A stretch of 64,000 nt of DNA from assembly GCF_029168945.1 (NCBI RefSeq), contig NC_083602.1, positions 72,498,600-72,562,599 of the forward strand, read 5' to 3'. How positions within the stretch are numbered: position 1 is the stretch's first letter; the number at the start of each line of letters is the position of its first letter. The notes beneath the pieces were generated by a model, which saw only the letters and a program-made list of their open reading frames with translations, made no database searches and had not been told where the DNA came from. Position numbers and translations under genes: made by a program. Origin of the DNA: Cannabis sativa. Taxonomy: Eukaryota > Streptophyta > Magnoliopsida > Rosales > Cannabaceae. Positions 24,162 through 35,924 of this stretch are shown piece after piece.

Positions 24162-25550
24162 TGTTAGGATATTTTTAGCCTACGTTTTGGGTCACTTTTT
24201 ATAGTTGTTTTCCTTCTTTGTTATTCTTTTTGGAATAGAATTATGCTTGTTTTCTTTGGTTTCAGGTTTCACACTTGGAATGTATAAAGTGATCAAATTT
24301 CGGAAAATAACAATCTATAGAATAGAGAAAATTCTGTAAGAAAATAAAACTAAAACTTCAAGCTTAAATTTGATTATGTTTGGTCAGATTTTGGAAAAAG
24401 TCAAAACATAAAAGTTTTAGATTTATTTTTCTTCTTTCCAACGCATCTTGAATCAACTTATTTGGAGTTCGTATGTGAAAGTTATACACATTTTACTGAA
24501 AGATGCTGAAGTTGTCAAATTTTGCTTCAGTAGTCGCGACCACCACTTTCCATGGTCGCGACCTTTTTTTCATGGTCGCGACTAGGAGGCCAGACAGCAA
24601 GTTTTTTTTCGTATTTTGCCTATGGTCGCGACTAGGCTTTATGTGGTCGCGACCAGGGGCGAAACATAGGATTTTTTGCAAGTTTTTAACTTTTTTAGAG
24701 GTAGCAACCCTAATTTCTATTTAAGGGACTTGTGTTTTAGAAGGAAGGGAGGCAGAAATTAGATCCAAAAGTGAAAGAAGGAGGCAGAGGAAGGAATGGT
24801 GGCGATCCGGAATGCAATCACCAACTAGTTCTTTCTTAAACTCTTGATTTCTATGTTAATTTCTGTTTTAGATTTGATTATGGATGTTATTATGGATTTT
24901 ATGAACTAAACTCCTATTTAGGGAGATGATGAATGTTGATTGAAATTACTTTTGGTTAATGATAATTGCTATTTCTCCTTTCTTGATTGTGAATTTATCC
25001 ATATTTGTGTTTAATTACATGTTTAAGATTGATCACCTTCTACATGTTCTATGATCTTAATTCAAAATCTGAAAAGTGAGAATTGGGAATGCTAAAATTG
25101 GATAAACTAGGTTTTGATGTGAAACGAAAGTATTTGCATAGCCTTTGTGACATTTAGATTATTGCTTAATGCTTATATATGTTAATCTATCTCAGAGATG
25201 ATTAGATAACATGTGATTTAGGACCTAAAAGATCTGAAAAGAGTCAGGTTTATTTTTATAATCTGTCATTCACATTGAGAAAGAGAATAGTAATTAGTAT
25301 TAACAACTGGGTAATTAAATCAACATGATTCTTTTCCCTAATTTCTCATCCTTGATTAAACACCTTTATTGCTTTCTTTAATTTTCTTGTTTTTCTTTAT
25401 TTCAAAATCTATCAAAATTATTTATCTACCAAATAGAATCATAAGTCTAATTTAGTGGTATTCAGTTCAATTCCCTGTGGTTCGACCTCACCTGCGTGAG
25501 TTTACTACTTGATTACGTGCACTTGCGTATTGTTCATAATTTTTGTAACA
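24162..25550 (+). repeat. Athila-like 3' LTR, complete
   Basis: It is 1389 bp, starting TGTTAGGATATTTTTAGCC and ending TTTTTGTAACA. It is followed directly by Ale-like Copia sequence in its RNase H region. A cluster of TCGCGA palindromes lies at 24533-24656. Confidence 0.88.
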
Positions 25551-26300
25551 ATTACTCCAAGAAATTGGCTGCCTAGGCACTAAACCAGTCACTACCCTAA
25601 TGGAACCTAACACAAAGCTCAACAATGAAACTGGAAAACTCCTAGACAACCCAACTCAATACAGGAGCTTAATTGGCAAACTAATCTATCTCACAATAAC
25701 ACGGTCTGATATTGCTTTTTCAGTCAATAAACTAAGTCAATATCTCCAAAGAGAACCACATCTCCAAGCAGCCACTCGAATCTTACAATACTTAAAAGGC
25801 ACCCATGGTCAAGGCCTTTTCTTTTATCGTTCAACACCTAACCCAATATAGCTACAAGCATTTGCTGATGTAGATTAGGGGGCATGTTTGGACACTAGGA
25901 GATCTATCTCGGGGTACTGTGTCTTCCTTGGACAATCTCTCATCTCTTGGAAATCCAAGAAACAACAAACAGTATCTTGCTCTTTTGCTGAAGCAGAATA
26001 TCGAGCAATGGCCAATGTAACTTGTGAACTCACTTGGCTCCATTCTATAATTCATGATTTTGGCATCAACCTAGGCTTCCATCAACACTCTTTTGTGATA
26101 ACAATGCAGCAATACACATCTCTGAAAACCCTGTCTACCATGAGTGTACTAAACATGTGTAGATCGACTGTCATCTCATCCGTGAGAAGGTCAACAAAGG
26201 CACCATCAAACTGAATCATGTCACTTCCAAGTCCAACATAGTAGACACCTCTCCAAGCCACTCTTCCCTGCTCACTTCCACATCATTTTATCCAAGATGA
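25551..26300 (+). pseudogene. RNase H remnant of the Ale-like Copia element
   Basis: The Copia frame resumes with LLQEIGCLGTKPVTTLMEPN just after the Athila LTR. It continues through YRSLIGKLIYLTITRSDIAF, LQYLKGTHGQGLFF, and RNase H motifs [19 protein letters not shown] and [11 protein letters not shown]. Stops interrupt it near 25849 and 25876. The segment between the reverse transcriptase start (ending 15778) and here lacks about 130-140 residues, including the YVDD active site. Confidence 0.82.
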
Positions 26301-26336
26301 ATGCCAAGAATCTCTACAATCCATCTTGAGGGGGCC

Positions 26337-26513
26337 TATTAGATTAGTGGTTATGTTTGTTATGTTAGTTATTAGTTATAGGAAGTTAGTTATTATTGTT
26401 GGTAGTTAGTCTTAACTGACTTTACCACTCTATATATATTGTATCATTGTCTTTGTACACTTTTCTCACCAATCAATGAAATCAATTCCGTTTTCAATTT
26501 AATTCTCCTAATA
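26337..26513 (+). repeat. 3' LTR of the Ale-like element
   Basis: This 177-bp LTR runs from TATTAGATTAG to CTCCTAATA and follows a TTGAGGGGGCC polypurine tract. The GATGG duplication is immediately to the right. Confidence 0.9.
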
Positions 26514-26518
26514 GATGG

Positions 26519-27084
26519 TCTTGAGTTGCAGGAGTAGTGGTTGTTGTGTATCCTTTGGCGGGGTTGTCCTATTAACCATGTTTATTTTCTTCTTATTTCA
26601 GCTCGAGCTGCTTAAACTTGGATTGATATCCTAGCGAGTTGAGTCGGATGGTTGGACAGGAGGGTGGAGATTGTCCAAGTGAAGATGAAGCTCGAAATCT
26701 TCTTTAATTTTTGATTTAATTGTTTTAGTTTATGAACAATTTAGTTTCAATTATTAGTTTGAGATTTTATTCCCTATTTCATATTTATGCAGACAATTCA
26801 TTATGACATTTTTGAGATTATTAATAAAATATTCTCTTTAAGAAATTTTTATTGTGAATTGCATCTATGAATTGAGCTTTATGTTTACTTTATCTTGTGT
26901 GTGTCAATACCAATTATATTTATATGTTTATCATATTTTATTATTGATGCAAAATCTATGGTATGTTATTCTCTGCAAAGAGATAATACCACATAAATAC
27001 TTAGAATTTAAATTCAATATTTATGAATAATTATTAATTCTTAAGTAATTATTAAGATTTTGTTTAATAAAATGATCTTTTGAT
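26519..27084. other. Unassigned DNA continuous with 12000-12215 before the Ale-like insertion
   Basis: No gene is recognised. The left part has moderate GC and a TTATTTCAG acceptor-like sequence near 26603; the right part is AT-rich. It passes into decayed Angela-like pol sequence near 27085. Confidence 0.3.
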
Positions 27085-30000
27085 TAGATAGAGGTGAAAG
27101 AAGTTAAGAAACAATATATGCAGTTCAACGATCTTTTATCTATTGAACTCTAGACTATATTCATAACTCCACAAGATCTCTACAACACTTAGGGGAGGAA
27201 GAAGCTATTGACATATGTAGTTCATTTTTTTTTTTTTGAACTCTAGACTATACTCAATACACCACAATATCTTTATGGCACACATATTTTGATTAGACAT
27301 GGATATAATATAATGAAGACTTAGCAAATTATAAGAACTTATTCTTGATCCTATAATTATTCCAATTAACATGTTACTGTAGTAATAGAATTGATACTAA
27401 TAAAGTTCTTGGACATAGTATGACAATACCTTATCTGAGTGGGAGAATTTTAAAATTCTAGCCCATCATTATTTGGATGACACTAGTGATAGCTAACTAT
27501 GTTACGATCATGATATGAACTTTAAATAAAACTGAGAAATTATATCTAACCATGCATATGGATAGAAATAACTTATTAGAATTATAGGGATAAGATATAA
27601 AATTTTCTGTTGGATATTTATTTTACCAGGATCTTAGATCTACTCACAAGTATGTTGATTAACACCCTAAATATGAACTTTCTAAAACGATGAAATAAAC
27701 ACATATAAAGTTTAGGAAACCTTACATTGGGTGCAGCGGAATTAAATGACTCCTTCCATTCAGATATCTAGCCCTTGATTCCTTTCTGTAGCAGAGCATT
27801 ATCAGTATCTGAACCTGGATCTCTTTCTCTGAATCTTTGATGTTGAAACTCCTTCTTGCTGAAAGTCTTTCTTCACGATCTTCCTCACTATGATTGAGGT
27901 ATCACTTGCTGTGTGTGGGCACTACTCATAAACTAAGAATTTCGAAATCTTGAAGAAGAAAAGAAGAGGGAAGTGGCGGCTAAAGATAGGGAGAGAGAGA
28001 GGCTCAGTTTTTCTGAATCAGAAGTGTAGAAAATTTAGTGTAATTTTCCTGAAGCCTTCACTATCTATTTATAGCATTCCACTAGGGTTAGGTTTGAATT
28101 ATTTGGCATTAAAATAATGAAAATATCAGTTTAAATTTCCTACAAAAGTGGCAGGCCCTATACTAGTGGATTTGGGCCTCACTTTTTGCAACTTTGCAGT
28201 TTTACCTTTTCTGCACCTGATTTTCTCAAAAACGCCAATTTTCTAATTCAACCATTTAAACGTCAATTCTAACTATTTAATAACTATAAATAATTATTAA
28301 ATAATATTGTCATTTATCATATTTATTAATTGAACCATACAAAGTATCATAATTAACAAATATGCCCCTAAAACTCTTTCTTTACAATTTCGCCCTTACT
28401 TAGTGAAAAATTCACAAATAGACGTAGTCTAATTTGAGAATTATAATTGATTAATCAAAACCAATTACATGAGTCTTACAAGCAATATTATCTCAACTAG
28501 TGGGGGGACCATGGGTCTATATAACCGAGCTTCCAATAAGTAGATCAAGAATTTAGCACTAAAATTCACTAACTTATTAATTCTTCGTTGAATCCACGCA
28601 TAGAACTTAGAATTGCACTCTCAGTATATAGAATGCTCTATATGTTCCACCATATAGACACATCATTAGTTATCCATTGTTATAATCCTAATTTGATCAA
28701 TGGTCCTCTATATGAATGATCTACATTGTAAAGGGATTAGATTACCGTAACACCCTACTATGTATTTTATCCTTAAAACACTTGACCCCGTATAAATGAT
28801 ATTTCAGCTTATGTGAAATGAGTACTCCACCATTTATGTTCGTTTGGTCAAGCTCGAAGGAGATCATCCTTTGCTTACTATTCGCCAGATAGAAGTTATA
28901 GATTCCATGTTTATGTTAGCGCTCCCACTCAATTGCACTACCGTGTTCCCAAAATGTACGTATCACCCTGACCTAAAAGTAGGCTTAACTAACAAATCAA
29001 AGAACACGAATAGCCTTTCAAGATTGAGCCTAATCATAACAGGATTAAGAACATTTGATCTAGGATCAACTAGGCGATATTGACTTGAATAGATATTACG
29101 GTAAGTTTAATAAATCTAAGTCAAAGTTCAATATCGGTCCCTTCTGATGCATACTCCATGCATCCAACCTGAGCTTTACTTTAACCAATGCTCTGGAAAG
29201 AACATAGCACTTCTCCAAATGCAAGTAAACTCTATTGTAGATTATCATATCAGTAAAACCCTGTGTCTGATAAATCTAGGAAACTTTATTGACATAGTCA
29301 TGTTTACTTTCCAATGTGTTGACGACACAATAAACAGGATCAAGTATGTGAAAAGGGTTTCAGATGAATTGATACATTATGTGCATATAATCATGAAATA
29401 AATCATGTGAACCATGCAACATTAAATGTTATTTCTGATCTATATTAATAAGTAAATCTGATTATATTGAAATGAGTTTTATTTAGGGCATAAAACCCAA
29501 CATTTTCACCATGTCTATTCGAATGACTTAGGTAAAATACCTAATCCTTATGAAATATTTTATGGTATTTCTATTGATTACTTAATCTTAAGCAAGTATT
29601 TTACATTATTGTTAATACTAGAATACTATGTTGATGACTTAGTCTAGAAGGAACTTATAGTTTCCAACTAAGATAATATGTCACAACAAGATATCCTTGA
29701 GAACCAATAGTAAGAGGTTAAATGTACTCCTATGTACAAACTTAACCAGACTCCTACTGTTGAGTGAGAGCAATCTAAGATGTAATAAACAAGGAATATT
29801 AAGAGACAATCAAGGAAGAATCTCTGAAAGTAACCTGTATGTTAGATGATAGGGGTGTATATTAGAATCCTTTTATCTACACCAACTCATAACCTATTCG
29901 AGATGGTGGTTACTCTGGGGGTGGAGAAATTATTCTAGAAGGATGTAAAAACCCATCTATAATAATTTAAGCTCCATTAGTGAAGCAAAATAACTTTGTT

Positions 30001-30344
30001 TCTTTCGAAAGCACTGGAAAGTTATTCAAACTTAAGAAAGTTCTTAATTGTGTTATCTCTATTCCATTTTGAGTAGAATTAGAGATATGTCTTCTGTATA
30101 TTCAGATGCACTTAATAAGCAGTAAAGAATTCAGTATCTCTAGGTGAGTAATGCATATAGAAAATGATGTTGCATAATGTTTTATGAACACGAAGAAAGT
30201 AATGGTGGAGAAAGTAGTTACTTACCACAGACTTACAGTTCCTGTAATTTGGGTTTAGTCAAATACACTACACTTGATCTGGATATCAAGACAAGGGATT
30301 TATTGAAATGCACTACTGGTTTTATGTTAGTGCAAGTGGGAGTT
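27085..30344 (+). pseudogene. Decayed integrase, reverse transcriptase and RNase H of an Angela-like element
   Basis: Two segments, 27085-27607 and 29503-30344, flank a solo LTR. The first aligns by eye with the integrase of the younger element: GATAGAGGTG (D-R-G), ATATGCAGTTCAA (M-Q-F-K/N) and ATAACTCCACAAGA (T-P-Q-Q block) occur in the right order. The second has a YVDD-like TATGTTGATGAC near 29629, a TACTCTGGGGGTGGAG RNase H landmark near 29909, and a polypurine-like AGTGGGAGTTTG directly before the 3' LTR. Stops are frequent. This is the 3' half of an element whose 5' part is not recognisable. Confidence 0.6.
27608..29502 (-). repeat. Solo LTR of the Angela-like family (copy 2)
   Basis: It spans 1895 bp from TGTTGGATATTTATTTTACC to ATAAAACCCAACA, with TTTTC on both sides (27603-27607 and 29503-29507). 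It matches 54478-56362 closely in the same orientation. The short reading frames inside it are chance. Confidence 0.93.
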
Positions 30345-31859
30345 TGTTGGGATTTTATGCCCTGAATAAAACTCATTTCAATATAATCTGATTTATTATC
30401 AATAGAAGATTAAAAGTCATTTATTTTTACATGTAGTTTTCATGTTTATGGTTTAAAGTGTAAGATTTCTGTTAAGTTCAGAACATATAATTATTCACAA
30501 TTACAGTGATGTCAACACAGTGGAAGGTAAATGTGATTATATGCTTCAAAAGATAATGTCCCATGATTCATTAGTGCACTGAATGTACATTGATGTGATA
30601 GACACTGATAAAGCTTACTTACACCTTGGATAGGTGTTATGTTCTTTTCATAACATTGGCAAAGTATGTTAGTATCGGTAAAGTATGTATAGAGTATAAA
30701 TTAGACTGGGGCTGATATTGATCTTAGTAAGGATATTATAATCTTACCTTTGTATCTTTCTAAGTCAAGATCACTGGTTGATCTTAGATCAAAAGATCTT
30801 AATCTTGACATGGTTAGGTTTGATCTCAAGAGTGTTATTTGTGTTCTTTAAGTTGTTAGTTAAAGCCTACCATTTGGTTCGAGTCACACGTACAACTTGG
30901 GAACATGATAGTACAATTGAGTGAGAGCGCTAAACATAGATATGGAATCTATAGCTTCTATTTGGACATAGAAGTGAAACGATAGTTTTCTTTGAGCTTG
31001 GCTTAATAGAGATAAATGGAAGAGCTCTTATTTCAATGATTATATTAGTTTACTGAAATATCGTTTATAGGAAGCCAAGTGTTTTAAGGATAAAATACAT
31101 TGAGGGTTAAAATGGTAAATTTGTCCCTACTCTGTGTAAATCATCTATAGAGGATCTTTGATTACTGGGATTAGAACGATGGTTAAATTTACATAGCGTA
31201 TCTATAACGTGGAACATATAGAGCGTTCTATATAATTGAGAATAAAATTCCAAATCTATAGTGGTGCAAGGAGGAATTAATAAGTTAGAAAATTTACTTG
31301 GTGAATTCTAGATCTGCTTATTAGAAGCTTGATTATATAGGCCCATGGTCCCCATACTAGTTGAGACAATACTGCTTGTAAGACTCAGTTAGTTAATTTT
31401 AATTAATCAATTATAATTCTAAAATTAGACTATGTCTTATTTATGAATTTTCACTAAGCTAGGACTTAAGAAAAGAGATTCTAGGGTTTATTTGTTAGTT
31501 AACAGACTTTATTAAGTCTAATTAATAAAATATTAAATGATAATTTTATTTGATAATTAATTTTAATTATTAAATACATAGTTTTGGCATTTAAGTGGTT
31601 GAATTAGAAAATATAGCATTTGTGAAAGAATAAGATAAATAGTTGAAAAATGGCAAAATTGCAAGTGGTGGGCCAACATCCTATGGTCGGCCACTTAAGC
31701 TTGATTTTACCATTTATTTATCAATTTTGTAATGCCAAATAATTCAAACCTAAACCTAGAAGGATTCCTATAAATAGATAGTGATGGACTCAAAACTGAC
31801 AACCTAAGTCACAATAGCCTTTAGTCAAACTTTAAGCCTTCTCTCTTCTCTCTATTTAG

Positions 31860-31945
<86 letters not shown>

Positions 31946-32256
31946 ATTCGAACCCCTATAGTGATAGAGTACATGCCCACACATAACAAGTTGGTACTCA
32001 ATCATAGTGTGTAAGACTGTGAAGAATCCAATCAACTGAAGGAGAATCGGGCTCAAATCTTGGTGATACTCTACTACAGAAAGGATACAAGGGTTAGAGA
32101 TCTGAGTGGAAGGAGTGTTTTAATTCTGCTGTAACCAATATAAGGTTTCTTGAACTTTATATATGTTTAAATTTCATTGTTTTCGAAATTCATATTTAGG
32201 ATGTTAAATAACATACATGGTAGTAAATCTAGATTCTGGTAAAATAATCCCCAACA
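30345..32256 (+). repeat. 3' LTR of a decayed Angela-like element (copy 3)
   Basis: It spans 1912 bp from TGTTGGGATTTTATGCCC to AATCCCCAACA and is preceded by a purine tract and RNase H remnant. It carries a long CT microsatellite in its transcript leader region. The 5' partner LTR is not in the window. Confidence 0.88.
31862..31940. repeat. (CT)n microsatellite, about 79 bp
   Basis: An uninterrupted CT/GA dinucleotide run within LTR copy 3. Other family LTRs have only short CT-rich leaders at this site, so it expanded after insertion. Confidence 0.97.
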
Positions 32257-32980
32257 CTTACACACTCCAAACTCGGAAAACACCTATTTCTAAAAGTCAC
32301 ATAACCAAACAAAACTTTTCTTTACAAAATCAAAGAGAAAAGGAACTAGAGCTTACCTTTGATCCTACAAAGTAATTCTTCACTTAAGTCCTACTAATTC
32401 CTTGCTGATTGGTGAAGAATCCAGGTCTGAAAGTTGGTCCCTTCTTTGGTTCTAGGTTAAGTTGAGAGAAAGAGATAATGTTTGAGGAGAGAGAAGGTTT
32501 TGTATCTAACCTTGAATTTCTTAATTAATCTACTAACTTCAGAACATAGCACTTACTTTCTAACATAATCATCCAATTACAAATTTCTAGAATTAACTTA
32601 GGTAGAAAAAGACATTAATACCCTTACTTCAATGCTAAGAAACCTTTTAAATCTAGGGGTAAAATTGTCCAATTCTATTACCCCGATATTCTAAAACACT
32701 CAATAATAATGCTCCATCAAATACTTGATGCAACATTATCCATGTGACTAAAATGGCCGTCTGTCGAAGTTCCACCGTTATCGGGTATAAAATCATGAAA
32801 AATATTAAAATTCATGTATATCCTCTATGATACACCTAAATTCAATAAAATCTCTTAAATTAATAAATAATAAATCAAATTCCTATTTCTTGAGAATAGG
32901 TCCCATATAACATGATACACACACATAATTAAATAATGTAAATAATTAATATTAATTCTCTGCTAATTCTATATTTTAAG
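32257..32980. other. Unassigned repeat-like DNA, possibly a Gypsy LTR fragment
   Basis: No coding sequence is recognised. On the minus strand a CT-rich leader-like tract and AT-rich flank resemble the composition of the LTR at 15779-17699, but no clear homology was traced. Confidence 0.25.
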
Positions 32981-33260
32981 TATGCTGTCATTACAACTTC
33001 CTACTCCCTTCTCTAATATTGTATCCAAAATGGGTGTAATCAACATTTACACTCCATGTTGAGGGGGCTATTAGGATTAGTTATAATTAGTTTTTCACCT
33101 CAGTTAAGTGTGTGGACATTTCAGTTAGGTTGTTAGCTGGTTAGTTATTTTTCCTAACTAACTCAACTAATTCTTTCTCTGCCTATGTAAAGGCTTGTGT
33201 ATTTAGAACATATTAAGCTAAGTAAATGAGATACATTTCATTCTAATCTCTCTCTTTTTC
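32981..33260 (+). mobile_element. Remnant of an Ale-like Copia element: RNase H end, polypurine tract and 3' LTR
   Basis: 33000-33068 parallels 26250-26336: a CACTCCC/TTCCCTGC stretch, ATCCAAAATG and TTGAGGGGGC. It is followed by an LTR-like start TATTAGGATTAG at 33069. The LTR ends near 33258 with TTCTAATC. It is diverged from the 12221 element, so this is a different subfamily or an older copy. Confidence 0.6.
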
Positions 33261-33554
33261 TCATGGACTAGTAACAATAAAATTGTTGATACCACGTATA
33301 AAAATCTTGTATGTTTTTATTTTTTTGCACTTTAATTATTTGTTGATTTTTTATAGTTACAGAGTCATGTTCAGTAGGTATCGAAAATCTATTTCAATAT
33401 TATATTTATTATTTTATATTTAATTAATTGATTAATAAAATAATAAATTAATAATATTAAAATACCGTATTTCCATTTGGTGTTTATTGAAAAATGGTCG
33501 TTTGCAGTTATGCATTTTAGTTATGAAGATAACATTGGATTTTGTTTTATTTAG

Positions 33555-35309
33555 GTGTCGTTTGGTAACACTTCTGTTTTCTAATTTTTTAATCACAAAA
33601 TGAAAGTAAAAATTTTTGTGGCGTTTGGTAATGTTTTTTTAATCAGTTTTCTATTTTTAAAATTAAAAAAGTAAAAATATTTTTCAAAAACATGTGTTAT
33701 AAAACTGTTTTTACTTTTTAATTTTTTAATTAAGAATCAAAATTTTAGAAACAATAAAAAACTACTTTCAATATTTTTTTTAATAATTTTTTTTCTTAAT
33801 CAATATTTTGGACTTTGATCAGACCTGAACCCAAATCCCCCCACGACCCTGGCACTGAACCCAGCCTCTAACCTAAACCTGAATTCGACTCCGTACCTAG
33901 ACCCGACGTAAATAAAATCAAAAAATAAAAATAAAAATGAACTTTACAGAACACACTTTTATTTTCTGTTTTTAAAATTGAAAAACAAAAGTGGTTACAT
34001 GTTGCATTTTTATTTTTCAAAAACAAATGTGGCGTTTGGTAACACTTTTTTAATTAGTTTTCTTTTTTCAAAATTGAAAAAGTGAAAATATTTTTCAAAA
34101 ACATGTTCTATAAAATTATTTTTATTTTTCAATTTTTTAATTGAGAATCAAAATTTTAAAAACAAAAAAAAATTACTTTCAATATTTTTTTAAACAATTT
34201 TTTTTGAGTAATTTGCGGCATAAATACCCAAGTTTATCTTATCAGTTGCAGTTTAATACCTAAGTTAAAATTTTGGCGGTAAAAATACCTTCTGTCACAC
34301 TTTAAGAAGTTTTGTAGGTACCTACTGTTAAGTGCCATGTCACTGTCTAGGTGTCACAGTTTGATTGGTCCAAATCATTTAATTTATATTTTTATTTGAA
34401 ATTGATTAAAAATTACTTGAAATAAAAAAAATTAAAAATAAAAACATATGAAAATTAAATTAAATCAAACATTTTTTTTGACTATCACGGCCAACACTTA
34501 TCCCACACCAACAAACCAATGACAAACCCATATATGGAAAAAAAAAATCACTCCTTTATAATCAATGACAACCCCATAAACAAACAATGAATATATTTAC
34601 CATAAAGACACACCAATGCCAAACCAGTCGTACACCCCAGGAAAGCCACACCCCAGGAACAAACACCAAACCAGTCGCACCAGTTGCACCCCAAGAAAAC
34701 CACCCTAGAAGGATCACACACCAGTCGCGCCCCAGGAAAACCAAAAACCAAAGACACATGCAAACCAGAGACACACTAGTCGGACCTTGGAAGAACTAAA
34801 AACATACTCTAAAATTTCTTTACTCAGCAAAATAAAACAAAATACACTAACAAAATTCAGATTTATATACCAAAATTCATAAAGAGAATCTTAATGGTGA
34901 GAAATAAAATCTGGCAAAAATATACATTTAATATAAAATAAAACCAAATCAACTACACTCATATCTCAAAATTACAAAATAAAACTTTAAATTTCCCTAA
35001 GATTATTTATATTTCTTTAGATTAAAAATTTCTTACGATAGATTCCATGACTCTCGTCGATGCCCAAATCTCCGCCAAAACCTTAGCCAAATCTATGTCA
35101 GTTTGCACAGAGAGAAACAAAGAGAAGGATCCCAAGGGAGAGAGAAAGAGAGGCAGAGATATAGATCTAGGGGTTTTCAAGGTAGTGAAGTTCAGAGTCG
35201 TTCCGTCTGGCTCTGAGCAAAGGGAGGTTGAGCAAGAGAGGAGAGAGGGAATGGAGAGAACTCGAGGCCATAGACTGCCAGAGTTGCTCTCTGGCTCTGC
35301 GCAGAGAAA

Positions 35310-35367
<58 letters not shown>

Positions 35368-35924
35368 CGAGAAAGAAAGGGAGAACCAAACTTTTTGGGG
35401 TTCCTTGATGCTTGTGGTGGTTCTTCAAAGAAGGCTCGAGAGAAGTCAAAAACTCAGGGCGATGAAGGCTCTCCTTCTCGTCCGTCGGTGCCGAGGTAGA
35501 TGAAGCAATTTTTTTTTCTTTTGAACTCAGTAGACGAAGAAATTAGATTTAGGTTTGTTTTGATTTTTTTTTTGAAGAAGTTTTGTTTTGATTTTGATAT
35601 TTTTTAATTAATTCAGTTTTATTTTTTATTATTTTTATTATTTTTAAATATTTAAAATGATTTTTACTTTTAAAAAAAAATACATAATTTGGACCAATGA
35701 GTGACTGACATCTGGGGCTGACCTGGCACTTAACGGCCATGTACTTATGGAAGTTCCAAAAGTATGACAGAAGGTATTTTTACTGCCAAAATTTTAACTT
35801 AGGTATTAATCTGCAACTTAAAGATAAACTTAGGTATTTATGCCGCAAATTACTCTTTTTTTTCTTAATTAATATTTTGGAATCTGACCATACCCGGACC
35901 CAAATCCCCCCCCCCCCACGACCC
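33555..35924. repeat. Diverged direct repeat with hAT/MITE-like motif, interrupted
   Basis: The motif GCGTTTGGTAA recurs at about 33621 and 34032, followed in both copies by an A/T-rich spacer and CAATATTTTGGA...CCCAAATCCCCC...ACGACCCTG. The copies end near 33852 and 35924. The second is split by the MULE-like element at 34206 and ends at the Angela-like LTR. The period before interruption is about 410 bp. Similar GTTTGGTAAC ends occur in plant hAT-type MITEs, but no target duplication was found. Confidence 0.5.
34206..35855. mobile_element. MULE-like element with about 85-bp inverted ends and a GC-richer interior
   Basis: The left end GAGTAATTTGCGGCATAAAT is the exact complement of the right end. 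The arms extend about 85 bp with few mismatches (CCCAAGTTTATCTTA..., CTAAGTTAAAATTTTGG...). The insertion splits a repeat unit whose other copy (33776-33810) shows the uninterrupted junction, leaving TTTTTTTT on both sides. The interior has blocks that are clearly GC-richer (34620-34790, 35040-35500), including a (GA)n run at 35312-35364, and looks like captured host sequence. No protein family is recognised and no transposase is present. Confidence 0.75.

Larger units (their letters stand above)
17704..25550 (+). mobile_element. Athila-like Ty3/Gypsy element, gag and protease only
   Basis: The element has a 3' LTR at 24162-25550 and a 5' LTR whose left part is missing (17704-20348, interrupted by a solo LTR). 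The primer site TGGCGCCGTTGCCGGGGA at 20355 is typical of Athila/Tat elements. The internal region encodes gag (20488-21806) and aspartic protease (to 22861). It then passes directly to non-coding sequence; reverse transcriptase, RNase H, integrase and env-like frames are absent. The two LTRs agree very closely where they can be compared (about a dozen differences in 730 bp by eye), so insertion was fairly recent. It must have depended on a helper for transposition. Confidence 0.85.
12221..26513 (+). mobile_element. Ale-like Ty1/Copia retrotransposon, decayed, with nested insertions
   Basis: Two short LTRs (12221-12390 and 26337-26513) with matching sequence bound the element, and a GATGG target duplication flanks it (12216-12220 and 26514-26518). 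A tRNA-Met type primer site follows the 5' LTR and a GAGGGGGCC polypurine tract precedes the 3' LTR. Gag, protease, integrase, reverse transcriptase and RNase H appear in Copia order on the plus strand, but with many stops and frameshifts. The coding body is split at 15778 by nested Gypsy material that ends at 25550. LTR size and gag type suggest the Ale/Retrofit lineage. It is not autonomous. Confidence 0.9.

Noticed and set aside
28844..29083. Recurrent frame MVKLEGDHPLL... found also at 50598-50813 and 62230-62445
   Set aside because: It lies in the LTR of the Angela-like family in antisense orientation; its recurrence is due to LTR copies, not a gene.
31856..32056. Open frame rich in RERERERE on the minus strand
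   Set aside because: It is translation of the CT/GA microsatellite inside an LTR.
35047..35503. Possible small protein genes in the GA-rich part of the MULE-like element
   Set aside because: Frames depend on the (GA)n run and show no domain; described only as a possible captured fragment.
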